Below are positions 1-6,275 of a stretch of DNA of 21,109 nt, piece by piece (the first letter of the stretch is position 1; every line of letters begins with the position of its first letter). The DNA is from a virus. A program made the translations under genes and the position numbers. The notes beneath the pieces were generated by a model, which did no database searches, was not told where the DNA came from, and saw nothing but the letters and a program-made list of their open reading frames with translations. The stretch is taken from positions 1 through 21,109 of IMG/VR virus record IMGVR_UViG_3300031524_000096. One strand, given 5' to 3'.

Positions 1-1171
1 TGGCCGATGCGGGAGGGGCCACCATGTTAAGCTTCGCCCCTATGTTGGTTGCCATGACGCCATCCGACGCGAAGTTTTGCAGCGCGCTGACGAATTGCCC
101 CCATTCAATCGAGTTGAATGCCGCCGTTGTCTCGCCGTGGATGAACGGAATCGCGAACTTCTCACAGAAGGCGACCCATGCACGAAGCGCCAGCTGCTTG
201 TACATCCATGAAATGCAGGAAACGATTTGCAGCCCCTGGCCCGTCGTCACCATCCAGCCGAACTGATCCAGCGGGATGCCGTCCAGCGCCAGCTCATACG
301 GCAGGTAGCGAAGGACTCCGGTGCGGTTCTCGAAGAACCAGAGCGGCACATAGCGCAGCTCAGCCGTGAGCGATGCGGATCCCGTGTCCGGGTTCACGTC
401 CGGCTTCCAGATGATCTCATGGACCGCGAACTTGAAGCCCACCGACTCCATCATTTGCCGCACCATGAGCGCCACACCCCCCTGCTCATTCTGGTTGATC
501 GCGGACGTGCAGGTCAGGTTGTCGTAGAACTCCTCCAGGGCCTCCTTGTGCGCGTCGGCTTCCGGCGTGTCGTCCATCTGCATGACCTCCCATTCGAGGC
601 GCGACACGGCGAATATGCGCTTCGCCTCCACCGCGATTATCTGGTCGTCGCGCTCGCGGATGAATGACCAGTCGAGCGACAGCCATCGAAGGAAGCCCAG
701 CTGCCACTGCTCGATGTCCTGCTCCAGCCGCCTCGGCGTGAGCCCGCGTATCGGGTTGAAGCGCGCAAGGAGGTACTGGATGATTCGCGCCGCGCTGACG
801 ACCGATTCATCGTGCTCCGGGCCCGCGACCTTGCCGGGGTATTCCAGCGTGTCCGCCGTGTCGTAGGGTGGCGGCGCAAGATCGATGTTCGTTGTCCGCT
901 GCCCGCCGCCATAGGTCACGCGACCGATTGCCGCCGCCATGGACTGCATGGACGCAACGCCGCCGCCAGCTGCGAGTGCGGCCCATTGTCCCGGAGTGAA
1001 CGGCGCGTAGGGGGGTGTACCCGCTGCCGCACTGGCGCTTGACTGCGGGGCTCGCAGCACACCCAGAGCGTCACCCACGGGTGGCGTCGCAGGGAGTGCC
1101 TTGCCCTTCAGGAAGCCGAAGAAGCCCTTGCCGGTCGATCCGCCTGTGCCTTTAAGGGTGGATTTAGCCAT
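1..1171 (-). CDS. Phage portal protein, DUF935 (Mu gp29-like) family, 3' end cut by window edge
   Basis: This is the dodecameric channel protein at the packaging vertex; the terminase docks on it and DNA passes through it. The frame was read by hand from an ATG at 1171 and stays open to the window edge, giving about 390 residues without the C-terminus. The first ~100 residues are Gly/Ala/Pro/Ser-rich. Next comes an Asp/Glu-rich helical segment (QDIEQWQLGFLRWLSLDW, RERDDQIIAVEAKR, RLEWEVM) typical of the DUF935 body. Further on are YLPYELALDGIPLDQFG and SWMYKQLALRAWVAFCEKF followed by PFIHGET, which I recognise as the family's conserved core. It starts 6 nt after the large terminase stop, the usual terminase-portal order. 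The family call rests on recalled motifs, not a search. Confidence 0.85.
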   Translation of the reverse strand, partial: MAKSTLKGTGGSTGKGFFGFLKGKALPATPPVGDALGVLRAPQSSASAAAGTPPYAPFTPGQWAALAAGGGVASMQSMAAAIGRVTYGGGQRTTNIDLAPPPYDTADTLEYPGKVAGPEHDESVVSAARIIQYLLARFNPIRGLTPRRLEQDIEQWQLGFLRWLSLDWSFIRERDDQIIAVEAKRIFAVSRLEWEVMQMDDTPEADAHKEALEEFYDNLTCTSAINQNEQGGVALMVRQMMESVGFKFAVHEIIWKPDVNPDTGSASLTAELRYVPLWFFENRTGVLRYLPYELALDGIPLDQFGWMVTTGQGLQIVSCISWMYKQLALRAWVAFCEKFAIPFIHGETTAAFNSIEWGQFVSALQNFASDGVMATNIGAKLNMVAPPASA

Positions 1172-1177
1172 GGCGCT

Positions 1178-2512
1178 TTAGAACCCTAACCCCCTGCGAT
1201 CCTCCCAGCCTGCGCGCACGCGGTTGGTGTCGTCGTAGGCAGGCTGCGTTTCCGTGTCGCCATCGCCACTCGCCTTTCCAACGCGGCTGGAAGCGAACGG
1301 CTGCCCCCGCGCACCGAGGCCAAAAACAGCCAGCGCGAGGGCGCACACGCAGTCGTCGTGCATGCCATCGGGCGCCGAGTAGCGGACGCCATGCGCCGTG
1401 TATTCGTATTCAAACGATTCCAATTCGTTTATCAGTACCTCCCCTGTCAATCCGATTTCCTTGTGCTGGATCGCGACCACCAGCCGTTCCATGAGCGCCT
1501 GCTTGCTCTTGGGCGAGAACAGATAGCCCTGAAAGTTGGTGCCCGGGGCCGCCTGCAAATCCTCAAGGATCGGATCTCCAACGCCCGTCGAATCCATGAG
1601 CGCGGATTTCCCATTGCTGGCGTTCACCATGGCGAATTTCGTGTCCCGCCAAGGCTTCTGAAAACGCTCCATGTGCACCATGTCGCCGCCGCGGTCGAGT
1701 GCGATGCCGACCGTCCAGTCCACTTTCCGCGCAACGTCCCACCCCCACGCCTGCACCGGGAATAGCGACATCTTCGGGATGTGGCATGCGCGTATCGCCT
1801 CGATGCCGAACGGGTTTCCCTCGTCGTCGGCGGGGTCCGCCTCGTAGAGCTGCTTGAACGCCTGCTCGGGCAGGACGCGGCGTGCGTCGTCAATTTCCTC
1901 CATGTCGAGGATCTTCGCCGACACGGCGTCCTTCCATGTGATCTTGTGGTATGCCGCGTTCGGCATGTCGCCGCTTTCCGCCTTGCGGCACATCTTGTAG
2001 AACCAGTTGCGCCGGCCCTTGACGTTGCCGATTATGCGGACGCGGCCGCGCGTCTTCGTGAGCGTGGTGCGAACCGCGATGAACGCCTCCTCACGCATGC
2101 GGCTAGCCTCATCCAGCACGACGGCGTGAACGTCCTCGCCGTAGAGGTTGTCCGGCTTCTCGCCGCTCTTGAAGAAAATGTGTGTGCCGTTCGGTAAGTC
2201 CACACGGAGCTCGCTCTCGTTCTTCTCGAACATCCCGGGCGGCATCCCGGCGATCATTCGGCGGAAGGCGACCGTCGCCACGGGGAACACGGGCGCGACC
2301 CACCAGTAGTTCCAGCCTGGCTGCCCGTGAGCCGCCTGATCCATGAGCCACACCAGGCACCCAGCCGTCTTGCCTGCCTTCGTCGTCGCCTCGATCAGTG
2401 AATAGCGCGCCGGGTCGTAGATGGCTGCGAACTGGACCGGGTAGAGGTCGGCGCCCTTGAACTCGATCCGCTCGAAGATCTGCGGCGAGTTCGGGTAATC
2501 ATCCTGATACAC
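1178..2512 (-). CDS. terL: Terminase large subunit (ATPase and nuclease)
   Basis: This is the DNA-packaging motor: an ATPase that pumps DNA through the portal and a nuclease that cuts concatemers. Numbered from the GTG at 2512 (444 aa), the Walker A-like loop is ATTKAGKT (42-49) and Walker B is AVVLDEA (130-136). The C-terminal RNase H-like nuclease shows WGWDVARKVDWTVGIALD, then MDSTGVGDPI, and a late acidic HDD. The frame stays open up to an ATG at 2623, but those 37 extra residues lie over the small terminase gene and are a Ser/Pro/Arg-rich stretch unlike the rest. The GTG at 2512 overlaps the small-subunit stop by 14 nt and leaves the normal short N-terminus before the helicase motifs, so I prefer it. 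No strong Shine-Dalgarno supports either start; translation may be coupled to terS. Confidence 0.93.
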   Translation of the reverse strand: MYQDDYPNSPQIFERIEFKGADLYPVQFAAIYDPARYSLIEATTKAGKTAGCLVWLMDQAAHGQPGWNYWWVAPVFPVATVAFRRMIAGMPPGMFEKNESELRVDLPNGTHIFFKSGEKPDNLYGEDVHAVVLDEASRMREEAFIAVRTTLTKTRGRVRIIGNVKGRRNWFYKMCRKAESGDMPNAAYHKITWKDAVSAKILDMEEIDDARRVLPEQAFKQLYEADPADDEGNPFGIEAIRACHIPKMSLFPVQAWGWDVARKVDWTVGIALDRGGDMVHMERFQKPWRDTKFAMVNASNGKSALMDSTGVGDPILEDLQAAPGTNFQGYLFSPKSKQALMERLVVAIQHKEIGLTGEVLINELESFEYEYTAHGVRYSAPDGMHDDCVCALALAVFGLGARGQPFASSRVGKASGDGDTETQPAYDDTNRVRAGWEDRRGLGF

Positions 2513-3095
2513 GGGGGATGGCGGCTTCGTGCTCGGCGACCGCGCGTGAGGCCCGCATCGGATCGAACACGAATACGGTTTTCCGCTGGTCGATTGCGAC
2601 GTTGGTTTCCGCGTGGTCGCCATACTTCTTAGGCGCCAGCTTTGACATGAGCCATTTGCGTGCGTCGATGCGCAGCTTGGCGCGGTCGATCATGTCGCCC
2701 TCAATCACCTTCACGCCGCCATCAGGATTGATCTCGCGGCGCGTGCCTACCTCGCAAACGTCGGCAAGCTCCTTGATCTCGTCAGCCCACGATTCCAGCT
2801 GCATTTCACGGGCGCGCGCGTACCGCCCCCACAGGCCGCGGATGTCCGCGATCAGCCAGCGGCGAAAACTCGTCTCAGGGATTCGCATGTCGGGTCCTCG
2901 GGTGCATGAACGAAGGGATGCGCCGCGGGCGACCTGCTCCAGGATGTCATTAATGGCCTCATCGTCCCATTCGCGCGGAAGGGGTTGCTCGATCGCGGGT
3001 TTTGTAGGAGCCATGTGACTATTCCCGTTCATGTGCTCGATGTGCCCGTTGCCGTTCGTTCCGTTCGCTGCATGTCCGCCATTCTCGCCGTGCAT
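2499..3095 (-). CDS. terS: Terminase small subunit (Sf6 gp1-like)
   Basis: This is the DNA-recognition subunit of the packaging enzyme, which recruits the large subunit to the packaging site. The 198-aa product has a helix-turn-helix-like start (DDEAINDILEQVARGASLRSC, ETSFRRWLIADIRGLWGRYARA). A long helical arm follows (AREMQLESWADEIKELAD), then the RAKLRIDARKWLMSKLAPKKYGD segment characteristic of Sf6-type small subunits. The first 27 residues are a His/Asn/Gly-rich low-complexity run (HAANGTNGNGHIEHMNGN) that is atypical. ATG codons at 3032 and 3014 are alternative starts. A promoter-like pair just upstream would begin transcription at about 3095, so either the message is leaderless or translation begins at one of the later ATGs. 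The large terminase follows with a 14-nt overlap. Confidence 0.85.
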   Translation of the reverse strand: MHGENGGHAANGTNGNGHIEHMNGNSHMAPTKPAIEQPLPREWDDEAINDILEQVARGASLRSCTRGPDMRIPETSFRRWLIADIRGLWGRYARAREMQLESWADEIKELADVCEVGTRREINPDGGVKVIEGDMIDRAKLRIDARKWLMSKLAPKKYGDHAETNVAIDQRKTVFVFDPMRASRAVAEHEAAIPRVSG

Positions 3096-3101
3096 TCACG
3101 G

Positions 3102-3132
3102 ATTCTACCGTCCGTTTTTTCGGTCGTGTCAA
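3102..3132 (-). promoter_or_regulatory. Sigma70-like promoter for the terminase/portal genes
   Basis: On the minus strand, 3132-3127 reads TTGACA, a perfect -35 box. Positions 3107-3102 read TAGAAT, a 5/6 match to the -10 box, with a 19-nt spacer that is longer than the preferred 17. The spacer contains an A6 tract. It lies in the 51-nt gap between the HNH gene and terS, the natural place for a promoter that keeps packaging genes independent of the upstream restriction-modification cassette. This is read by eye only. Confidence 0.5.
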
Positions 3133-3146
3133 GAAAATTAGGGGAA

Positions 3147-3725
3147 CTATATCTTTGACTCCCTTGGCTCGAATTTCTTTTGAAGAAATTTCAAGACCGC
3201 CTGTTGTTCATCGAAGCCTGCCTTCCTAATCTGAGAGAGAAGCCAAATGGTGCTAGGCTTTTCAGCGGTTACATTCTTAGCGCCTTGGTTGCATGTCGAA
3301 CAAAGCGCCCGAAGATTCGATAACTCCTCTTTTCCGCCAAGGCTCTTATCTTTGATGTGACCTATATGCAGCCGAACTTTTCGATTTGTGGCCGGATCTA
3401 TTTCACCGGGCGTCAGGCCGCACATCTGGCAAGTGAAGCCATTGCGGTCCAGTACCTGCGCCCTCAGCTTGGCAGAAATCCCGCGCTTGAAAGTAACTTG
3501 GGACGGTGCCGGAGGATTTCCGGCTAGAAGATATTGCCCAGGCTTTAAGGCTGCCGAGTCGTTATTGGTCAGAATTGGCCATCCCTCCTCGGCCTTAATC
3601 TCACGAACACGTCTAGCCCATTCACTAGTCTCCACAACTCCCTTGAGTTGTGTAGATGAAACCACAATTCCTATGTTTTCTAGGAAGAAAAGTTTTAGTC
3701 GCGCCTTTGCGCTCAACTTACGCAT
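3147..3725 (-). CDS. HNH endonuclease, probable type II restriction enzyme partner of the adjacent methyltransferase
   Basis: This 192-aa protein has two parts. Residues 5-67 look like a winged-helix DNA-binding domain (KARLKLFFLENIGIVVSSTQL, SEWARRVREIKAEEGWPI, LKPGQYLL). Residues 85-150 form a beta-beta-alpha-metal HNH nuclease. A structural zinc site is visible as CQMC (99-102) and CSTC (142-145). The catalytic region is LHIGHIKD with H123, then SNLRAL with N137 and N146. The start is set by an AAGG-type Shine-Dalgarno inside the end of the methyltransferase gene, which it overlaps by 8 nt. The wHTH-HNH layout beside a C5 methyltransferase fits a type II restriction enzyme. A free-standing phage HNH nuclease, as often found near terminases, is the alternative. 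Base composition is lower in GC than the flanking terminase genes. Confidence 0.8.
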   Translation of the reverse strand: MRKLSAKARLKLFFLENIGIVVSSTQLKGVVETSEWARRVREIKAEEGWPILTNNDSAALKPGQYLLAGNPPAPSQVTFKRGISAKLRAQVLDRNGFTCQMCGLTPGEIDPATNRKVRLHIGHIKDKSLGGKEELSNLRALCSTCNQGAKNVTAEKPSTIWLLSQIRKAGFDEQQAVLKFLQKKFEPRESKI

Positions 3726-4431
3726 TTTTTCTCACCTTAATTGGCTCGCGTTCAATAAATGACAGATAGTGGATCAACTGCTCTCCTATAAGTTCGGTAT
3801 AGGCTGGCGGGATGGATTCATTAATCTCCACTTTACCCATCCAGTTTATACCCATCGCATCGCGGGCTGCCGCAAGAGTGCAATTCCCTCCTCCTGTGAC
3901 CTGAACGAAATCTTTCCATTCGTTGGTTTTCCCAAAATGAGATTTGCGGCGGTCGAAGGTGTGGACTTTGGGGTGTTTCTTGTGCGGGGGGGCGATGATC
4001 TCAAAATTCGCCTCAAATAATCGGTGCCTAAGCACGCGTAAGCCTGGGAACATCGTGCCGCAAAGCACAACCGGGTTAAGGAGGGGCGCTCCATCCACGT
4101 TTTCAATGATGTACGGCAACCCAGAACGAATAAGCATTTCCCTGACAGGTTCAATCAGTCTGGGCCATGCGTCGGCATTCGCGTTCCGTTTCGCCAAATC
4201 TGAATAAGACTGGCAGGGAGGTGATGCGTGAACGGCGTCGAACCCCGCAATGAAACTCGGGATAAGTGTTAATGCGTCGGCCTGTATGAACTGGAATGGA
4301 TAATGGGGCTGCGGATTAATATCCACACCGACAACCTCGAATCCGGCACGGCTGTAACCCACCGCTGCCCCGCCAGCGCAACAAAATAGGTCAAGGAGTC
4401 TAGGTTTGCGCGAGGTCTTCATCAAAATCAT
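3718..4431 (-). CDS. DNA (cytosine-5) methyltransferase
   Basis: This enzyme transfers a methyl group from S-adenosylmethionine to C5 of cytosine in a specific DNA sequence. Visible motifs are: motif I DLFCCAGG (14-21), binding SAM; motif II-like VVGVDINP; motif IV SPPCQS with catalytic Cys73; motif VI ENV (110-112); motif VIII RHR (135-137); and a C-terminal motif IX/X-like PPAYTELIGEQL. At 237 aa it is short, with a small target-recognition region of about 60 residues between motifs VIII and IX. This matches the compact C5 methyltransferases common in phages. The ATG at 4431 overlaps the upstream regulator by 32 nt; an ATG at 4422 is possible. It could protect phage DNA from host restriction alone, or form a restriction-modification pair with the downstream HNH protein. 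Confidence 0.9.
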   Translation of the reverse strand: MILMKTSRKPRLLDLFCCAGGAAVGYSRAGFEVVGVDINPQPHYPFQFIQADALTLIPSFIAGFDAVHASPPCQSYSDLAKRNANADAWPRLIEPVREMLIRSGLPYIIENVDGAPLLNPVVLCGTMFPGLRVLRHRLFEANFEIIAPPHKKHPKVHTFDRRKSHFGKTNEWKDFVQVTGGGNCTLAAARDAMGINWMGKVEINESIPPAYTELIGEQLIHYLSFIEREPIKVRKNA

Positions 4432-5263
4432 CCCACTTCAGTTGCTTACCGCCTCCAAAGAGCGCGACAAAAAATTCAATAAAATCCTGCCTATTCTTGG
4501 CTATCTGCAAAAATCCCGTGATCTTGCTGATGTGATCCCGCAATTCCTCTTTTGCGTTTTCTTCTATGAATTGGTGCAGCTTTAACCATTCAGCATCCTT
4601 CCCGGATTCATCGGAATACTTCGCCCGTTTGGCTTTCAATTCAGATGGCAACCCGGAAAAAATCGGCTCGTATATAAAGCGATTAGTCCAACGGCCAACC
4701 CAACTCGGCTTGTTCTTGCTGGCATCGAACGAGTCCCCATATAGGCGAAGGAGGGAAATGTAGAACTCGTCCTTAAATGTCTTTTTCCACTTTTCAGGAA
4801 TTGAAAGCAGGAGCGCATCGACCGGTCGAAGTTTCTTCCTGGCATTGCGGAACGCGATAATGAGCCGTAACCGAAATTCTCGGGTGGCAGCCGTAGTCCG
4901 GCTCAGGGTCAGCAAAAATGCTATTTGGTCGAAATTCAGCCATGCGAACTTTGGGGGGTTGCCTCCGGTTTTTGGCGCTCGCTTAGCAACTCCGGTTTCA
5001 AACCGGAGTTGCCCTAACTGGCTTAGTGGCTCCGTGTTTTTATTGATGAGATCGAAGAAGTTCTCATGCTGAACCCCGAAAAGCTTAGCGATTTCCCTTG
5101 AATCGACGTAAATCTCACTCCCCTGATTTACAGCGTGGTCAAATTCGTTCATGGGTCTTGGCCGATAAGCGAGGATTGTATCGGCTATCTTATCCAGAAT
5201 TTCGAGGTTGGGGTTCACGCTGTTAGCTGCTTGTAGGTGAGCCGAAACCGAATTGAACGGCAA
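4400..5263 (-). CDS. Rha-like / P63C-domain phage regulatory protein
   Basis: The 287-aa product (TTG start at 5263) has two recognisable parts. From about residue 50, IYVDSREIAKLFGVQHENFFDLI and later TREFRLRLIIAFRNARKKL resemble the Rha/phage-regulator domain found in antirepressor-like proteins. The C-terminal half (WTNRFIYEPIFSGLPSELK, then LKLHQFIEENAKEELRDHI and a helical NRQDFIEFFVALFGGG) resembles the P63C domain, whose function is unknown. The segment NLEILDKIADTILAYRPRP before the first ATG (5152) looks coded, which supports the upstream TTG, but a GTG at 5218 and the ATG at 5152 are alternatives. It is the first gene of the minus-strand unit and overlaps the methyltransferase, so it may control expression of this block. 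Its GC content is low like that of its two partners. Confidence 0.7.
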   Translation of the reverse strand: MPFNSVSAHLQAANSVNPNLEILDKIADTILAYRPRPMNEFDHAVNQGSEIYVDSREIAKLFGVQHENFFDLINKNTEPLSQLGQLRFETGVAKRAPKTGGNPPKFAWLNFDQIAFLLTLSRTTAATREFRLRLIIAFRNARKKLRPVDALLLSIPEKWKKTFKDEFYISLLRLYGDSFDASKNKPSWVGRWTNRFIYEPIFSGLPSELKAKRAKYSDESGKDAEWLKLHQFIEENAKEELRDHISKITGFLQIAKNRQDFIEFFVALFGGGKQLKWDDFDEDLAQT

Positions 5264-5294
5264 GCCGCAGGGCGATCGACTGCGTTTCTGATAA

Positions 5295-5306
5295 ACGGTT
5301 TACCGT
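5295..5306. promoter_or_regulatory. ACGGTTTACCGT palindrome, candidate operator
   Basis: ACGGT and ACCGT are exact inverted repeats separated by TT. The site lies 32 bp upstream of the TTG start of the Rha/P63C regulator gene, within a possible promoter spacer. A related half-site (ATTACCGT) recurs at 5487-5494, next to the GTG start of the replication initiator. Position and symmetry suggest binding by a dimeric regulator; the protein is unknown. Confidence 0.35.
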
Positions 5307-5435
5307 AATCGCCGCAAGCGTATTTTGGTGTTGCCTGGTTGAGTGAAACATGAATCATTCCAGCTTCGGCGTTTCCCCGCTATTCGTTTCCCAACCCATT
5401 TGCCGCAAGGTGAACGCCGCTCGTCAGTAGGCTTG

Positions 5436-5450
5436 CCGCGCCTAGCGCGG
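5436..5450. other. GC-only hairpin CCGCGC-CTA-GCGCGG upstream of the replication initiator
   Basis: A perfect 6-bp GC stem closed by a 3-nt loop lies 46 bp before the initiator start codon. If transcribed it would fold in the 5' untranslated region of the replication mRNA. It has no following T tract, so it is not an intrinsic terminator. Chance occurrence in GC-rich DNA cannot be excluded. Confidence 0.3.
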
Positions 5451-5496
5451 GGAAACCAGGTCGAAAGCGGGCGGCGATATTTTCCCATTACCGTCA

Positions 5497-6273
5497 GTGA
5501 CTAAGCTCCCTTGGATAAAATTCTGGCCCTCAGACTGGCTAAGTGATGAGGCTTTGCGCCTCGTCTCACTGTCGGCCCGGGGTGTGTGGATCGACCTCCT
5601 TTGCCTCATGGCGAAGTCAGAGCGGACGGGATTCTTGCAGGTTAAGGGGGGGGTTAACGGGTGGGTTAACCCCACCCTTGAGCAGGTGGGTAAACTAGTG
5701 GGGTCAAGTGAGGCTGAAATTACACCTCTTTTGGGTGAGCTAAAACAGGCAGGAGTGTGTTCTTTGGAGGAAGGAACGGGCATTATTTTCAGTAGGCGAA
5801 TGGTGCGTGATCATGCTGCCTATGAACAGGCTTGCGAATATGGAAAGAGGGGGGGTAATCCTCGCATTATTGGGGTTAAGGGTAGGGTTAAGGGTAGGGT
5901 TAACCTAAGCCGGCAACCCTCTCTAGCTTCTAGCATTAGCATCTTGCCTCTAGCTTCTGGATTGGATCCTGAGGCGCTGGCTATCTATGAGGCGTACCCG
6001 AGACGGGTGGCTCGAGCCCACGCACTCAAGGCGATCAAGGCAGCGTTGGCGAAGAAACCATCTGCGCACCTGCTGGATGCCACCAGGGCTTTTGCGTCCG
6101 CAACCGAGGGATGGCCCGCGGACCGCAGGCAATTCATTCCCTACCCGGCATCGTGGTTTAACTCCGAGTCCTACGATGACGACCGGACGGCGTGGGCTTA
6201 CATCCCAAAGGACACAACTGTCCCTTGGCAGCGCCGCACCTCGACGGACGAGGATCATGCCAAGGGATTCTAA
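5497..6273 (+). CDS. Phage replication initiator-like protein
   Basis: The 258-aa product starts at GTG 5497. Its N-terminal part (WIKFWPSDWLSDEALRLVSL, RGVWIDLLCLMA, then TLEQVGKLVGSSEAEITPLL) reads as a winged-helix domain of the type found in phage O-like/DnaD-like replication proteins. A Gly/Lys/Arg linker (RIIGVKGRVKGRVN) follows. The C-terminal part (ALAIYEAYPRRVARAHALKAI, then FIPYPASWFNSESYDDD) is the segment I know from the C-termini of phage replication proteins. It is followed after 2 nt by a DnaC-like ATPase, the usual initiator-loader pair, so its job is probably to bind the origin and recruit helicase through that partner. The linker-coding DNA is itself repetitive and may contain the origin, as in lambda O. 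Exact family membership was not checked. Confidence 0.8.
   Translation: MTKLPWIKFWPSDWLSDEALRLVSLSARGVWIDLLCLMAKSERTGFLQVKGGVNGWVNPTLEQVGKLVGSSEAEITPLLGELKQAGVCSLEEGTGIIFSRRMVRDHAAYEQACEYGKRGGNPRIIGVKGRVKGRVNLSRQPSLASSISILPLASGLDPEALAIYEAYPRRVARAHALKAIKAALAKKPSAHLLDATRAFASATEGWPADRRQFIPYPASWFNSESYDDDRTAWAYIPKDTTVPWQRRTSTDEDHAKGF
5640..5677 (+). repeat. GGTTAA repeats and perfect 7-bp hairpin inside the initiator gene
   Basis: GGTTAA occurs three times within 30 bp, twice as GGGTTAAC. Positions 5659-5665 (GGGTGGG) and 5671-5677 (CCCACCC) form a perfect 7-bp stem around a TTAAC loop. An eight-G run precedes the second copy. The DNA codes for the VKGGVNGWVNP segment of the initiator. The same GGTTAA motif returns at 5874-5905, so the two clusters may be iteron-like binding sites for the initiator. 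Confidence 0.5.
5872..5905 (+). repeat. Tandem GGGTTAAGGGTA repeats with G-quadruplex potential
   Basis: The 12-bp unit GGGTTAAGGGTA is repeated exactly twice (5873-5884, 5885-5896) and followed by a partial third copy ending in GGTTAACC. On the plus strand this gives five G-tracts of three or more, separated by loops of 2-4 nt, which satisfies the usual intramolecular G-quadruplex pattern. It encodes the GVKGRVKGRVN linker of the initiator. The resemblance to telomere repeats is superficial, since the context is a bacteriophage coding region. Confidence 0.65.
5921..5958 (+). repeat. CTCTAGCTTCT direct repeat downstream of the GGTTAA cluster
   Basis: An 11-bp sequence occurs exactly at 5921-5931 and 5948-5958, 27 bp apart start to start, in a stretch less rich in GC than the surrounding gene. 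It encodes two similar LAS-containing peptides. Together with the GGTTAA repeats just upstream, it gives the iterons-then-easily-melted arrangement of an origin. Coding constraint alone could also explain it. Confidence 0.35.
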
Positions 6274-6275
6274 CC

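Larger units (their letters stand above)
5264..5496. promoter_or_regulatory. Divergent control region between regulator and replication operons
   Basis: This 233-bp gap separates the minus-strand regulator/methyltransferase unit from the plus-strand replication unit and must hold both outward promoters. It contains an ACGGT-TT-ACCGT palindrome near the regulator, an 8-bp GCCGCAAG repeat at 5311-5318 and 5402-5409, and a strong small hairpin at 5436-5450. On the minus strand TTGCGG is followed 16-17 nt later by a weak TTTATC/TTATCA, with the palindrome lying in the spacer, but this is not a convincing promoter match. No convincing sigma70 pair was found on the plus strand. A 62-codon open frame on the minus strand here (5300-5488) has an Arg/Lys/Pro-rich non-protein-like translation and was not called. 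Confidence 0.6.

Noticed and set aside
24-1042. Several plus-strand open frames in the first kilobase
   Set aside because: They lie opposite a continuous minus-strand portal frame with recognisable DUF935 motifs.
5300-5488. 62-codon minus-strand frame in the 5264-5496 gap
   Set aside because: Its Arg/Lys/Pro-rich translation looks non-coding, and it has no clear ribosome site.
5872-5905. A true telomere repeat or eukaryotic origin
   Set aside because: The units are GGGTTAAGGGTA, only a few copies, in frame within a phage replication gene. The surroundings are plainly bacteriophage.
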